Positions 17,255 to 28,300 of a stretch of 64,000 nt of DNA are shown here, in pieces. The translations under genes and the position numbers were made by a program. How positions within the stretch are numbered: the first letter of the stretch is position 1; each line of letters opens with the position of its first letter. The notes beneath the pieces are model-generated. The model worked only from the letters and a program-made list of their open reading frames with translations, was not told the DNA's origin and did no database searches. The stretch comes from Stieleria varia. GTDB lineage: Bacteria; Planctomycetota; Planctomycetia; Pirellulales; Pirellulaceae. The stretch spans positions 2,356,001-2,420,000 of the forward strand of contig NZ_CP151726.1 of NCBI RefSeq assembly GCF_038443385.1. Direction: 5' to 3'.

Positions 17255-18739
17255 TCATTGCGGTGAGAGCTTGGTCCTTTGGACGTCGAATACATTGACG
17301 CCACGAGGGATCTTCTGTGCATCAATGATTCGCTGACGAAGCAATTGCTTGAGTTCGCTTCTGACTGAGTCCCATTTTGTCTCGCCGGCCAAGTTGTGCA
17401 TTTCGTCCGAATCCGTGCTCAGTTCGTAGAGTTCCTCACCGGCTGAGCCGTCATCGCCCCAGAATGTGTATCGATACTTTGCAGTCCGAATGCTGTATCC
17501 GGGAGCCGATTGGCTGAAATGGCTGAGGGCTGAGTCGCGTACCATCGTCTCGGGGTTCTGCAGGGCAGGAACCAGGCTGCGGCCAGACAGATCGTTTGGC
17601 GCGTCAACGCCGGCCAATTGAGTGAGTGTCGGATAGAAGTCCACCATTTCTGCCATCGTCTTGGCGACCGTGCCGCCGGGGATCCCCGGTGCTGAGATGA
17701 TCAGCGGCACATGGGTGGCATTTTCAAACAGTGTTGTTTTTTGATAGTGGCCGTGTTCACCCATGTGATAACCGTGGTCCGAGGTGAACAGGACGATGGT
17801 GTTGTCTGCCAAGCCGGACTCGTCGAGCGCGTCGAGAATCAAACCGAGTTGAGCGTCGGCAAAGGTGATGGAGGCGTAGTAAGCCTGAATGGCTTGCGCT
17901 GCGAGTTCTGGTTTCAAGTTCACTTGATCGCGTTTGCGACGGATCGATTGCAATGCCGGCTTGGGGATCGTTTCGTCATAGCCATCCGGCACGGACGGTA
18001 TTTTGATCTGGTCCAGAGGGTATTGGGCAAAGTAATCCTTGGGTGCGACGTATGGCGTGTGGGGGCGATAGAGACCGACGGCTAAAAAAAAGGGGTGTTT
18101 GTCGCTTGCATGTTTGTTCAGACGCCGAGCGGCTTCGGCGGCAGCGATCCCGTCGGTCTGCTCAGCGTCGGTACCTTCTGCAGCGAGCCAACTGAGTGTG
18201 CCCCCGAAAGTACCGGGCACCAATGAAAAGATTTGGTCTTCGTCATCCACATCGCGTCCGCGAGGGTTGAAAGTGTCGTTCCAGGAATAGGGATCATCGT
18301 GACCGCTGGTGCCGATGTGTTTGGGAACGTTGTAGTGATAGATCTTGCCGATGCGAGTCGCAAAGTAGCCTGCGTCACGAAATGCTTCGGACAGTGTCTT
18401 TACGTTGGGCAGATGCTCACGCACATAGATCGCGTTTTTCTTGATTCTGGTTTGGTCGGGATAGAGCCCCGTCATGAAGGAGGCTCTGCTCGGACCACAG
18501 AGAGGGTACTGACAGTGAGCCGATTCGAAACGAACGCCGCGTGCCGCGAGACGATCGATATTGGGCGTTTTGACTTGAGGGTGACCGTAACAACCGATGT
18601 CACAGTTCAAGTCATCGCAGATCAGAAAGAGGACGTTTGGTGGGGCAGCGTGGACCACCGTCGTGTTGGTGGCCAGCGATCCAAGAACCAGAAAAGCCAA
18701 AAAGGCGGCAGGGCGGAATAGAGAGAGGTGGGCTGGCAT
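17255..18739 (-). CDS. Secreted sulfatase (iduronate-2-sulfatase-like)
   Basis: Type I formylglycine sulfatase acting on sulfated glycans outside the cytoplasm. I start at ATG 18739 (MPAHLSLFRPAAFLAFLVLG), with AGGTCA upstream, giving 494 residues; an in-frame start 81 bp earlier lacks a signal peptide. The peptide ends near VVHAAPP. The N-terminal metal site is NVLFLICDDLN, and the formylglycine cysteine is C81 in CGPSRASFMTG, the Cys-type motif needing maturation by a formylglycine-generating enzyme. FTSDHGYHMGEHG supplies further metal ligands. Substrate cannot be read. It lies 95 bp downstream of the lipoprotein gene on the same strand and may be expressed separately. Confidence 0.94.
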   Translation of the reverse strand: MPAHLSLFRPAAFLAFLVLGSLATNTTVVHAAPPNVLFLICDDLNCDIGCYGHPQVKTPNIDRLAARGVRFESAHCQYPLCGPSRASFMTGLYPDQTRIKKNAIYVREHLPNVKTLSEAFRDAGYFATRIGKIYHYNVPKHIGTSGHDDPYSWNDTFNPRGRDVDDEDQIFSLVPGTFGGTLSWLAAEGTDAEQTDGIAAAEAARRLNKHASDKHPFFLAVGLYRPHTPYVAPKDYFAQYPLDQIKIPSVPDGYDETIPKPALQSIRRKRDQVNLKPELAAQAIQAYYASITFADAQLGLILDALDESGLADNTIVLFTSDHGYHMGEHGHYQKTTLFENATHVPLIISAPGIPGGTVAKTMAEMVDFYPTLTQLAGVDAPNDLSGRSLVPALQNPETMVRDSALSHFSQSAPGYSIRTAKYRYTFWGDDGSAGEELYELSTDSDEMHNLAGETKWDSVRSELKQLLRQRIIDAQKIPRGVNVFDVQRTKLSPQ

Positions 18740-18833
18740 GGTGTGACCTGTCGTTTCCGTGAAAGAATTTTCTAAGAACGACAGTTTAGTCAACCTGCAG
18801 GCATCGAGGTGGTTGCCCATTCACCGTGCCGCA

Positions 18834-20669
18834 TCATTCGTCGCCAGTGAAGCGTCCCAGGAGGCGTGCACGGATTCGATTGCCGTGTTCCTGCGGGTCA
18901 CCGTTGGTCTTGTACAGTTCCATTGCCTTGTCGTACTCGCCGGTCCGCTCGTAGGTGCGACCGAGGTTATAGCGGGCGGGTGGGACCCAGTACGAAAGCT
19001 GTTCTTCGTTGAGCACTCGCTTGCTGAGCCAATTGGCAGCCGTTTCGTAACGCAAATCATCGTACTGCAGCAGGCTGAGCCAGTACGTCGCCGTTCGCTT
19101 GCCCATTCGCATCAGGCCTTGGATTTGCCGGATTTGCTGATCGTAGATTTCTGAACTGATGCCAAGCTCCCGTCGCACGCCGTAGGCGATTTGCAAATCG
19201 ACGTCGATCATCAGGTCTTCGATTTCGAACTCGGGAGCTCGCTGGGCAAGGTAGAGGGACCGGGCACCTTCGATACTTTCCAGTTCGTCGTCACCGAAAA
19301 CGCCGCAGAGATGCTGCCAACGGCCTTTGGACAGTTTCTTTGCCATTTCAAAATCGGCTTCCATCATCGCCCACCGGGCGATGAACCAAAAACCGAAAAT
19401 CGGGTCGCGTTGTGCGTACTGTTGCAGGGTGGCTCGGTAGATTTCGGCCAGCAGGGGAACGTCCCACATCCGAACGCTGGCAATTCCTTTGACGGCCTCG
19501 AACTGGCTGGCAAGCTGATCGGCATCCACATAAACGTTCATGCGTCGATCACCGGTGAGTCCTGATTGCAGGTGTTTCATTCGGGGACTGACGGCTTCGG
19601 GCAGAAGATTCAGCAGGGCGACACACTGCTGGATGTCGCGTTGAGTGAGCGGATACTTGAACTGGTCCAGCCCTGCGATGGAGAGACGTCGCATGATCAG
19701 CTCATCGTCTCTGGCTTGACTGAGTGTTGCGATGCCGATGCCTTCGGACTCGGGGATGAACGTTCCCAATGCCGGTTCGAACAAATAGACTTCGTCGGCA
19801 ATCAGCACGCCGACGCAAAAGGGGGTCAGCTCGCCGGTATCGGTCGAACGTGTTGCCAACACGGCGGCGGGCAAGTTGACCTGTCGACACAACTGGGTGA
19901 ACACACCGGCGCGTTGCAGCGGGTCGCCGGTTCCGTGCATGACGGTGTAGTAATCCGATTGACGAATTCCGGCACCTCGAAACTGCATCCCGTGAGGTAG
20001 TTTCAGTTTGTCGGTTGGCGGAGCCGGATCTGTCGGCACCAACGGCTCGAAGGCGACGTTCCGGATCGTCCAATCAAAGAGTCGCGACGCGGTCCGCAAC
20101 TGATCGGTTGCTTCTTCGCCAATTTCTTTCGTCTTGGTTTCAAACCAGCTTTCCAGCAGCAGATCATCGCGTTCGGGGGTATCGACCCAGCGGACGATTT
20201 GTCGAAAAAGGTAGCAGTCACGCAGGTGAGTGGTGTCGGAGCCCGCGAATGTCGACGACTCGATTCGGTTTTCGACGACCTCGGGTGGCAGCAGTTCACT
20301 GATGGTGCTCAGCAATTTCGCTGCTTGGGTGCCCGAGGTGTCCGGGTGAGCGATGTTCCATTGATTGAGGTGATAGGCGATCTGCCGCTGGGCTTTTTCT
20401 GGATCAAGCCCGACGATTTTGTCGAGCAACTCGACGGTTTCGCCGAGGTGGTCTTGGATCGTCTCCGTCTGCATTTTGTTCTGGCGACGGGTTTGGATCT
20501 CGCGAACCAGTTGCCGGTCGTCACTGCAGCCTGCAACGCAAGTGATTGAGGTGAGAAACAAACCGAGTAACAGGCAGGCGTGATGCCGCAAGCGAGTGGA
20601 TGCCGGCGTGTGGTCTCGCGAGCAGGCAGGTGGTGAGTAGCGGGGCGAATTGGTGACGGGGCGGGCCAT
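18834..20669 (-). CDS. Lipoprotein with transglutaminase-like region and TPR-like C-terminus
   Basis: A 611-residue envelope protein. A long basic N-terminus precedes a hydrophobic segment and a lipobox ending CVAGC (HACLLLGLFLTSITCVAGCS); the true start may lie further downstream. Residues ~190-300 (FDWTIRNVAFEPL, RAGVFTQLCRQVNLPAAVLA, EVYLFEPALGTFIP) resemble a transglutaminase-like fold: the Cys in TQLCRQ fits the catalytic position, but a matching His is not clear. The C-terminus has helical repeats (PARYNLGRTYERTGEYDKAM) typical of TPR. It starts 16 bp after kdsA's stop and probably shares its transcript. Function unknown; peptidoglycan or envelope work is a guess. Confidence 0.8.
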   Translation of the reverse strand: MARPVTNSPRYSPPACSRDHTPASTRLRHHACLLLGLFLTSITCVAGCSDDRQLVREIQTRRQNKMQTETIQDHLGETVELLDKIVGLDPEKAQRQIAYHLNQWNIAHPDTSGTQAAKLLSTISELLPPEVVENRIESSTFAGSDTTHLRDCYLFRQIVRWVDTPERDDLLLESWFETKTKEIGEEATDQLRTASRLFDWTIRNVAFEPLVPTDPAPPTDKLKLPHGMQFRGAGIRQSDYYTVMHGTGDPLQRAGVFTQLCRQVNLPAAVLATRSTDTGELTPFCVGVLIADEVYLFEPALGTFIPESEGIGIATLSQARDDELIMRRLSIAGLDQFKYPLTQRDIQQCVALLNLLPEAVSPRMKHLQSGLTGDRRMNVYVDADQLASQFEAVKGIASVRMWDVPLLAEIYRATLQQYAQRDPIFGFWFIARWAMMEADFEMAKKLSKGRWQHLCGVFGDDELESIEGARSLYLAQRAPEFEIEDLMIDVDLQIAYGVRRELGISSEIYDQQIRQIQGLMRMGKRTATYWLSLLQYDDLRYETAANWLSKRVLNEEQLSYWVPPARYNLGRTYERTGEYDKAMELYKTNGDPQEHGNRIRARLLGRFTGDE

Positions 20670-20685
20670 TCAGGAGAATCCGGAG

Positions 20686-21516
20686 TCAAAGTAGTTCCAC
20701 GGCTTTTCGAATCTTTAGCAATCGGTCCACCATGGCGGCAAATTGATCCAGTGGAACCATGTTGGCCGCGTCGCTTGGCGAAGTTTCCGGTTGAGGATGG
20801 GTCTCGAAAAAGACCGCATCCGTACCGATTGCTACGGCGGCGCGGGCCAAAGGTTCGACCATTTCGCGGTTTCCTCCTGTCACACCACTCCCCCCACCTG
20901 GTTGTTGCACGCTGTGGGTGGCATCAAAAACGACGGGAGCCCCCAAGGCACGCATCAGGGGCAGGGACTGCATGTCGTTGACGAGGCGACCGTATCCAAA
21001 GAAGGTTCCTCGCTCGCACAGCAGAACGCCGCCATCGCCGGAGTCTCTTGCTTTTTGAAGTACAAATTTCATGTCCGAGGGGGCCATGAATTGACCTTTC
21101 TTGATGTTCACGGGACGGCCCGTGGCGGCAGCGGCCACGACCAAATCCGTTTGCCGTGCCAGGAAAGCAGGAATTTGCAACAGGTCACAGACCGCGGCAA
21201 CCCTTTCCACTTGGTCGGGCAGATGGACATCGGTCGTGACGGGCAATCCGGTGGACCGTTTGAGGTCAGCCAGCATTGCCAATCCGGATTCCAGGCCCGG
21301 TCCCCGCTGTGCCGAAAGGCTGGTCCGATTCGCTTTGTCAAACGAGGCTTTGAATACAACATTGACATCGTCACGCAGATTGATATCGCGGAGCACTTCG
21401 CCGATCTGCGTCGCGATCTCCATCGTTTGCAAAACGCAGGGACCAGCAATCAGTAGTAGCGGCTGGCCGGGGCCGCATGAGTAAGGTCCTATCTTGACGG
21501 GGGAGATTTGGAGCAT
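20686..21516 (-). CDS. kdsA: 3-deoxy-8-phosphooctulonate synthase
   Basis: Condenses phosphoenolpyruvate with arabinose 5-phosphate to KDO 8-phosphate, the first step toward KDO in lipopolysaccharide. All hallmarks are seen across 276 residues, the normal length: [90 protein letters not shown] and [14 protein letters not shown]. Cys27 in AGPC is the position that binds metal in the metal-dependent class, so this enzyme probably belongs there. A lipoprotein gene follows 16 bp downstream. Its presence implies an LPS-bearing outer membrane, in line with a Gram-negative-type planctomycete. Confidence 0.97.
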   Translation of the reverse strand: MLQISPVKIGPYSCGPGQPLLLIAGPCVLQTMEIATQIGEVLRDINLRDDVNVVFKASFDKANRTSLSAQRGPGLESGLAMLADLKRSTGLPVTTDVHLPDQVERVAAVCDLLQIPAFLARQTDLVVAAAATGRPVNIKKGQFMAPSDMKFVLQKARDSGDGGVLLCERGTFFGYGRLVNDMQSLPLMRALGAPVVFDATHSVQQPGGGSGVTGGNREMVEPLARAAVAIGTDAVFFETHPQPETSPSDAANMVPLDQFAAMVDRLLKIRKAVELL

Positions 21517-21678
21517 GTTTTGTTTCTAAGTAGGTTTCTGAGTAGCGTTGAAGCTATGTAGAGAGGATTTTGGTGTGCGGGCTAGGCGCCGTCGGCTCAC
21601 GATATCAACAGTCCGCACTCGGTAGAGTTTCGATGATCCTGGGGGCTGGGGCAATCGCAACAAAGCCCCTGAAAACCT

Positions 21679-22530
21679 TCATTGCGAGATTTTTCGCAAT
21701 CGGGTGTCCAACTCAGCGATCGTCGCCGGGCCGATTCCACAACATCCCCCGATGATGGTTGCTCCGGCCGAGATCCATGTCATCGCATGATGGGCGTAGC
21801 GAGTGGTGTCGTGTTGCGATTGGCTGTGCCATCCACAACGTTCTTCGTCCACGCCCGCGTTGGCATAGGCTCCCACGGGCACTTTGAGATCTGCAGAAAC
21901 CAGAGCCTGCAGGAATCGCAGGGTCTGTGATGCGGGAGTGCAATTGACGAGGATCGCGGAAGCACCTCGATCGACTGCGGCGAGGGCGATGTCTACCATT
22001 TCCGATTCGCTCAACAAGTCGGCATGGGGGCCAGCGGTGAGAGACAACCAAGTTTCGCTGCCCGTTCGAATCGCTTCCTCCACCGCGGAAAGTGATTCCG
22101 AGGGATGACAATGTGTTTCACACAAAATCAAGTCGCAACCGAACTGGTGCAAGGCGTTTGCAAACTCGCGTTGCTCGGGGCGTGGGTCGGGAGGTGACAG
22201 ATCCGGACGATAACAATCGCACAGCGGCGGCAGGCTGCCAGCGACTCGATGATCATTGGGCACGGCGTTTCTGGCCAATCCAATCGCTCGGCGGGTCCAT
22301 TGTGACCATTGCTGTCCGACCGTGCGACGTTGCGTTCGAAAGGTATTGGCTGTGTGAATCGTCGCACCGCTGGAAACGTAATCCCGGTGAATCGCGGTGA
22401 TCACATCGGCATGATCTGAGATTGCGGTCGCGCTCCAAGCCAGGGATTGGTCATTGGCGGCGCCACGGGCGATCAGCTCCGTTCCCATGGCTCCATCCAT
22501 TAACAAGACGGTTTGTTGGTGATCAGCCAT
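21679..22530 (-). CDS. Homocysteine S-methyltransferase-family protein
   Basis: Zinc-dependent methyl transfer to homocysteine is the family reaction. Start ATG 22530 (MADHQQTVLLMDGAMGTELI) gives 283 residues; the longer frame upstream runs into the divergent VWA gene and is a shadow. Seen are LLMDGAMGTEL, the single Cys in ILVNCTPASQ and the paired cysteines in IIGGCCGIGP, the three zinc ligands of this family, plus NTFRTQRRT. It resembles short MmuM-like enzymes that use S-methylmethionine or similar donors; the donor cannot be read. It stands 160 bp upstream of kdsA and diverges from the VWA operon with 156 bp between. Confidence 0.9.
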   Translation of the reverse strand: MADHQQTVLLMDGAMGTELIARGAANDQSLAWSATAISDHADVITAIHRDYVSSGATIHTANTFRTQRRTVGQQWSQWTRRAIGLARNAVPNDHRVAGSLPPLCDCYRPDLSPPDPRPEQREFANALHQFGCDLILCETHCHPSESLSAVEEAIRTGSETWLSLTAGPHADLLSESEMVDIALAAVDRGASAILVNCTPASQTLRFLQALVSADLKVPVGAYANAGVDEERCGWHSQSQHDTTRYAHHAMTWISAGATIIGGCCGIGPATIAELDTRLRKISQ

Positions 22531-22686
22531 GTCGAGGAACCGTAAAGAAGATGTGTAGCAAGGGATTCGTCCGATTTCGACTGTCCCGGGGAACAAGGCG
22601 ATTCGACATCGCCCCGTCAACCACTTGCACCGCGAGTCATTATACTTCTGTCTTGAAACCACACGGTAACGATCTGGAGCACTGAC

Positions 22687-25326
22687 TTGATCTCTCGCGT
22701 TTTTCAGCCAACTTGGATTCTCAGCACCTCGGCAACCCTTTGGATTGCGGTCTTGTGGTGTGCGAACGTTCACGGCGACTGTGACGCGACCCAGCTTTCT
22801 GCCCCGTACACGCTGTTGGTGATCGACAAATCCGGGTCGATGGAGATGACGGCGGACGAGCTGAGGGCGGAGGGATTGGCGATGTTGCCAATCGACGAAG
22901 GACGCAAACCTTGGGAAGCCGCGCGGGTGCGGATCGACGAGCTGCTCAATCGGCTCTCCGACGGTCGGATCGTCCGTGGAGGATTGTTCAGCAGCGAAGT
23001 GCAATGGCTGGACGAAGTCAGTCTTGATTCTGACGACGGCCGTGATCGTTTGAGAGGAATGATCGACGAACTGGCACCGGTCCGAGGCCAGGGCTCCACG
23101 GCGTTGTTCGAAGCGTTGAATGATGCGGTCGCGCAAGCCAGGACGTTGTCCGATGAAGACCCGTCACGAGATATCGCAATCATCGTCTATACCGACGGCG
23201 TGGATTCGACCCAAGACCCGACGGAGAAATCACGCAAGCGGGATCGCGTTCGCACCGAGTTTGCCAAGCTGGTGGACAGCAATCCCAACGTATGGCTTTA
23301 CTACACGCCGATCATTCAAGGCAAAAGCGATGCCATCGAAACGATCATCGATCACTCGCACGCCGTCGGGGTCGGATTCAAGTTTCCGCTGCCATTGGCG
23401 ATCGAGCCCACGGGGTTTGTTTTGCCGTCGGCCAAGCTGAATCCCAAAGCAACGATCAGCACCACCCTGTGTGGTCATCCAGGCGTATGGCAGATCATCA
23501 ATGATGCGACGATGAAGCTGGAGTTTGAACCAGACGAGCTGGATGGTGCCAGTGGTCCGCCCATCCAAATCGATGTGGCGCCGGTGAAAATGAGAGAAGG
23601 CACGATTGACATTCCGCTGGAAGTCCTCAATGCAGAGGTCTTGAAACCGGATCAAGTGTACTCGGGCAAACTCAAGATCACCTATCCGACGCTTGGCGAC
23701 CACGAGATTCGAGCGCCTGCGGAGTTCACCGTTCGATTCCAGGCCGCCGCGCCGCCTGAGATCTACGACATTCGTCCTGTAGATGGATCAACGGTTCCGG
23801 CCGGTCAACCGATCACCTTCATCGCACAAACCTTGCAAGGCGCCTCCATCATCTGGGACTTCGGCGACGGCGATTCCGATTCCAACGCCACGACCCAGCA
23901 CACGTACAGCACCGAGGGCGATCGCAAGGTCACGCTTACCGTGACGGCACCATCAGGTCGCACGGAAAAGACCATTTCGCTGAAAGTGATTGACTTGGCG
24001 GCGAACATCCAGCCGGTCAACGATCGATTGATCGCCGGTCAGCGTCACGTCTTTCGAAGCGTCACGCGTGGACCGATGAAACGTGTGGAGTGGCTCGTCG
24101 ACGGACGCCCGTTTGAGCCGACCAATCCGGCGACCGGCGAGTTGGAATATGCCTTTGATCGAGCCGGAGAGCACAAACTGGAGGTGCTCGGTTTCGCCGA
24201 GCAGATGCAAACGCCCTACAAGAGCCAGCCGCTGAACGTCACCGTGCTGCCAGGCCCCTCCCTGAAAAGTGACACCGATCCGGTGTACGTCGGACAACAG
24301 GTCAAGCTGACGGTGGATTCGCCACCGGGCTGGAAAAGCATCTCATGGGACTTTGACGACGGCACGACGGTGTCCGACGGCGGTGCCGAGCAAACCCACA
24401 CCTTCAAAATTCGCAAGACGCACCGAGTGCGCGCCGTCATCGAATGGACCGACGGGCCACCACAAACGGTTGAGCTGGACGCGGCGATCAAGTCACGAGC
24501 GTTGGTCGCCGGGATCGATCTGGGTGGAGATGCAAAACGGTTTTACTCGGGCGACACCTTGCCACTGAATGAGAAATCGACGGGCGATATCTGGAAACGT
24601 AGTTGGTCGGTGCGGCGCCCCGGGGCGGAAACGTTTGAGCCTCTTGTGGAGGGCGCAACGTCGCTGCCGTTGGACAGCGAGGGTGAGTACGAAATACGGT
24701 CGGACATCGAGTCCTATCCCGACGAAGCCGGGGCGACGCAGACGGCGTCGACCTCTGTCAAAATCTTGGTGTTGCCCAAGCCCAATCGAGCAATCCTGTG
24801 GTCCATCGGCGGACTGCTGGCAGCACTCGTGACGGGTGCGTATTGGGTGTTGGTGCATGGCAACAAGGCGATGTTTTGGCACTTGCGGTATCGCTTGGGA
24901 GGCGACTTTGATGCAGACAATCCTGGGTCGCTGACCAAAGTCAAATGGAATCCGTTTCGCAAACAGTCCGCCATTGAGCTCAAGCGTATGGTGCCCGATG
25001 GGTTTTGGAGGAGCGCTGAGGGCAAGAACGAGAAGCTCTTTCTGTCCTACAAACGGGCCGCCGGTGAGGTGCAAAGCCGGATGCAGTACACCCGCGAAAC
25101 ACAGCAGGGACGCAAGGAAGCGTCTGTGCGATTGAAACAATCCGAAGTGCGGGAAGACAAGTTTTTGCTGATCGAACCAAAATGTAACGACGAAGCGAGC
25201 AAGGTCTACCTGCGTGTGATCAAACGTCATGGCATTTGGTGGCTCGGGATTGTATTGTTCCTCGCCATCCTGGGCTTGAGCCTTTGGTTATTCGTCCTGA
25301 CCTATCAGTGGGTCTACTCCCTGTAA
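22687..25326 (+). CDS. Membrane VWA protein with PKD-type repeats (tubulin-like system)
   Basis: First gene of a four-gene operon; 879 residues from TTG 22687, with GGAG upstream. A signal segment (ILSTSATLWIAVLWCANVHG) precedes a VWA domain whose MIDAS is intact (VIDKSGSM near 45-52, YTDGVDSTQD near 168). About four PKD/Ig-like repeats follow, two with the classic WDFGDG and WDFDDG cores (near 388 and 554). A TM helix lies near 699-722 (ILWSIGGLLAALVTGAYWVL), then a basic ~130-residue cytoplasmic region, then a C-terminal TM (IWWLGIVLFLAILGLSLWLF). The ectodomain therefore faces the periplasm and may bind a ligand through the MIDAS metal. The tubulin-like gene starts 45 bp downstream. Confidence 0.9.
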   Translation: MISRVFQPTWILSTSATLWIAVLWCANVHGDCDATQLSAPYTLLVIDKSGSMEMTADELRAEGLAMLPIDEGRKPWEAARVRIDELLNRLSDGRIVRGGLFSSEVQWLDEVSLDSDDGRDRLRGMIDELAPVRGQGSTALFEALNDAVAQARTLSDEDPSRDIAIIVYTDGVDSTQDPTEKSRKRDRVRTEFAKLVDSNPNVWLYYTPIIQGKSDAIETIIDHSHAVGVGFKFPLPLAIEPTGFVLPSAKLNPKATISTTLCGHPGVWQIINDATMKLEFEPDELDGASGPPIQIDVAPVKMREGTIDIPLEVLNAEVLKPDQVYSGKLKITYPTLGDHEIRAPAEFTVRFQAAAPPEIYDIRPVDGSTVPAGQPITFIAQTLQGASIIWDFGDGDSDSNATTQHTYSTEGDRKVTLTVTAPSGRTEKTISLKVIDLAANIQPVNDRLIAGQRHVFRSVTRGPMKRVEWLVDGRPFEPTNPATGELEYAFDRAGEHKLEVLGFAEQMQTPYKSQPLNVTVLPGPSLKSDTDPVYVGQQVKLTVDSPPGWKSISWDFDDGTTVSDGGAEQTHTFKIRKTHRVRAVIEWTDGPPQTVELDAAIKSRALVAGIDLGGDAKRFYSGDTLPLNEKSTGDIWKRSWSVRRPGAETFEPLVEGATSLPLDSEGEYEIRSDIESYPDEAGATQTASTSVKILVLPKPNRAILWSIGGLLAALVTGAYWVLVHGNKAMFWHLRYRLGGDFDADNPGSLTKVKWNPFRKQSAIELKRMVPDGFWRSAEGKNEKLFLSYKRAAGEVQSRMQYTRETQQGRKEASVRLKQSEVREDKFLLIEPKCNDEASKVYLRVIKRHGIWWLGIVLFLAILGLSLWLFVLTYQWVYSL

Positions 25327-25371
25327 TCCCCTTTTCAATTCAATCCAATCGACTATTTCATAGGATCAACA

Positions 25372-28300
25372 ATGTCATCGAACGTTCATATTTTGACCGG
25401 ATGTGGCGGTACGGGAGTCACGACGCTGCTGCGAACACTGGAGTTGATGGTCGAAGATCCCTACTGGCGTCCAAGACTGCATCGCGACATCTATTTCATC
25501 TTGATCGATACCGATCGCAAGGACATCCAGAATTTCAAACGACGCAAAAGCGAGCTGCTGGCGGGGTTGCCTCATGAGCCGTACTTGTTGGTTCACAACT
25601 TGGCGCAAAACATTTCGCACCTGCAGCAACCCGTGCTCAGTCGTTTTCGCGCCAACGATGAATCGCCCGATGCGATCAAGGGACGCGATCGGCTGCTCAG
25701 GCACTGGTGGAATCGCAGCGCGTCGGAACCGTTTTATGCTCCGTGGGTCGATGACATCGTGCAGGGGGCCGGGCAATGCGGCCCGGTTTCGTATTTCCTC
25801 AGTTGGTTGCGGATGCCCGAGTTTGACGTGGCGCTCAAGGACCTGTTGCGTGAGATCGAGACGCGTCAGGGCGGACTGGGGCCGTGGAAGGTACTCAATT
25901 CGTTGATCGTTTCCGGTTTGGCCGGGGGCACCGGGCGCGGATGCTGGCAGTGGATCGGATTCAAGATCCGTGACTTCTTTGCCCGTCAGGGACACAGCCC
26001 CGCACCGACGGGATTCTTGATCGACCAATCCGCCTTTGAGGACCGCAAACGCAGTCGTCCACGAACGGCGGTTGCGATGACGGTCAACTCGCTGACCGGG
26101 TTGTCGGAACTGTCCGGTTGGATCACCAACCAGCGTGCCGAAAACCACAAGGACGTTTATCGATTCCGCTTGCCCAGTTTTCATTCGCCGGCCAACGAAG
26201 TCTCTGATGTGATCCAACCGGACCCGGAGTCCAACCAGTGGCACGGCGGTCCGATCAACTCGGTCCACTTGATCTTTGGCTCCAACGGTCAAACCCACCT
26301 GGCCTCCGCCGAACAGTACTTTGAAATGGTCGGCACGGGGATCTACTGCGCGATCAGCAACAGCGACATCCAAGCGCAGAACATCAACGATCGTGGCAGC
26401 GCGCACTACTACAGCATGGCCAGTGCGACCGTGGAGGTGAAAGCCAACCAGATCCGCAAGTTCTTTGAGTGGACGGCTCGCGCCGAAGCGATCCACCGAT
26501 TGCGAAATCGCGATGACAGCGTGGCCGATCGGGCTGCCGGGGAGTTCTTGAAGCAAAACAAGCTGCAGTTGGGTTTGCTTTCTGCGACTAGCCGCAGTGC
26601 CAAAGTCGATTCGCCCTTTGAGCCTGACGCACACGGAACTCCTTTGCAGCGTCTGCTGGCGTTCATCGACGGCGCCAGGGCGAAATTCAAGAATGCCCTG
26701 AATGAAGCGTTTGATTCCGACGACACGGATTTGGTTCTCGATGCCGCCGGACAACTCTCTGGGGAACGCGAATCGCTGATCGCCGACGCTCGCCAAAAAC
26801 TCAAAGCCGCATTTGATGAGGTCCGGATCGCTTCGTTTGATGAGGTCGAGCCCGAGATGCAGACGTTCCCGGTCGGCCCGGCATTGGCGGCGGCCAAGCA
26901 GTTGTATGAACGAACCGGGTCGGTCGCCAACATGTTGCAGTTCCTCAAACGTACACGGCAGACGTTTGAGTACGAGCGTGAGTCGCTCAACGCGGTGACC
27001 GAGTCGACTCATCGTGAAATCGATTCGCTGATCAACCAAGTCTCCGGTCGCAGTTACGCGTTGTTCGGCGAACGATTCGACGATGCGGAGGAGACTGAGA
27101 TCAAGAGCGCCTGTGACATCCAGTTTCTCGCCAAGAACGACGAACACATTCGCATGTACCTCAAGTCGATCTATGCCGAATGGATCGGAAAACTCCGTTC
27201 GTTGGAGGAGCGATTGGAGTTGTACCTCGAATCGCTGGGCGCCGCAGAGATTCTGCTGCGGGATCGCTGCGACGCGGTTGTCCCCGGGACCACCGATGCC
27301 CGTTCGCTGCTGTTCAGCAAAGAAGACAAGCCGGAGGATTCGGCGATCGACCCGCTGCATCCTGAGCGATTCTTTCGACGCACCTTGCAACCGGTCATCA
27401 GTGACGCTCGCATCAACGAGCTGGTGGAGCCGATGGTCGCCAAGTCATCCGTGTTGACGTCGCTCGTCTCCGACGCGTTCAAGCCGTTGGACAAAGATGC
27501 GTATGTGCGTCAACAAACCGGTCGCAACCAACGTGATCGTTTGGTCGCCGAAGTCACACAAGTGGTGCGGGTGAACGATGATTTCATGCCACGCGAATTC
27601 GCGTTGCGGAAAGTCGCCTATGACTTGGCCAAAGCATGGTGTAAGCGGCTCGACGGCGCGGTCTCGTCTGATGAACGCAATTACTTGACCGATTTGTGTT
27701 ACGCCACGTTGGGGTTCAAGCCGCAAACGCAAAAATCGCGTGATGAAATCCAGCATGTGTTGCCAACCGAAGAGGACATCATCCACTACTTGGCCGCCGC
27801 GACCGCAAAAAACTGCAAGCCGTACTGGCAAATCCGTAGCGATGCGCTCGTGCATCCGTTCTCGGTCAGCTTGTTCTTTGTCACCGATCTGTCGGAAGAC
27901 GAATCGAAAGCCAAGTTGCAACCTTTGTTGACGGATCGGCCAGTCAACATCGACGTCAACGCGAGGACGAACAACGATCAGCACTCCGGACACAACCCTT
28001 ATGTTTTGTTGGCCTACAGCAACGAAGGAATTGACTCCTTGGAGCCGATTCAGTCGGCCCGCTATCACGAAGAGGAGAACATCGAGACGTTGATCAAACA
28101 GACCGAGAATCCGTCGGGAGACACGATCTTTCAGCGCGGAATCGGTTACACCAGTCCGATCTTTGTCACTGAACCGGCGATCAGTTCCAAACGATGGAAG
28201 CCTTGGGCGAAAGACCTGCGATTCGAGGAAAATCAACGTCAGGGACGCGTCATGGATGCGATCTTGTATTCGCTCTTTCCGGGCAAGAGCGACGACGCCC

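Noticed and set aside
21679-23136. Long 485-codon version of the homocysteine methyltransferase-family gene
   Set aside because: The extra N-terminal part is antisense to the VWA gene; the family motif begins at MADHQQTVLLMDGAMG (22530).
25375-27390. 671-codon minus-strand open frame opposite the tubulin-like gene
   Set aside because: It is antisense to a gene with clear motifs; the composition (Arg/Gln-rich, no domain) is typical of a shadow frame in G+C-rich DNA.
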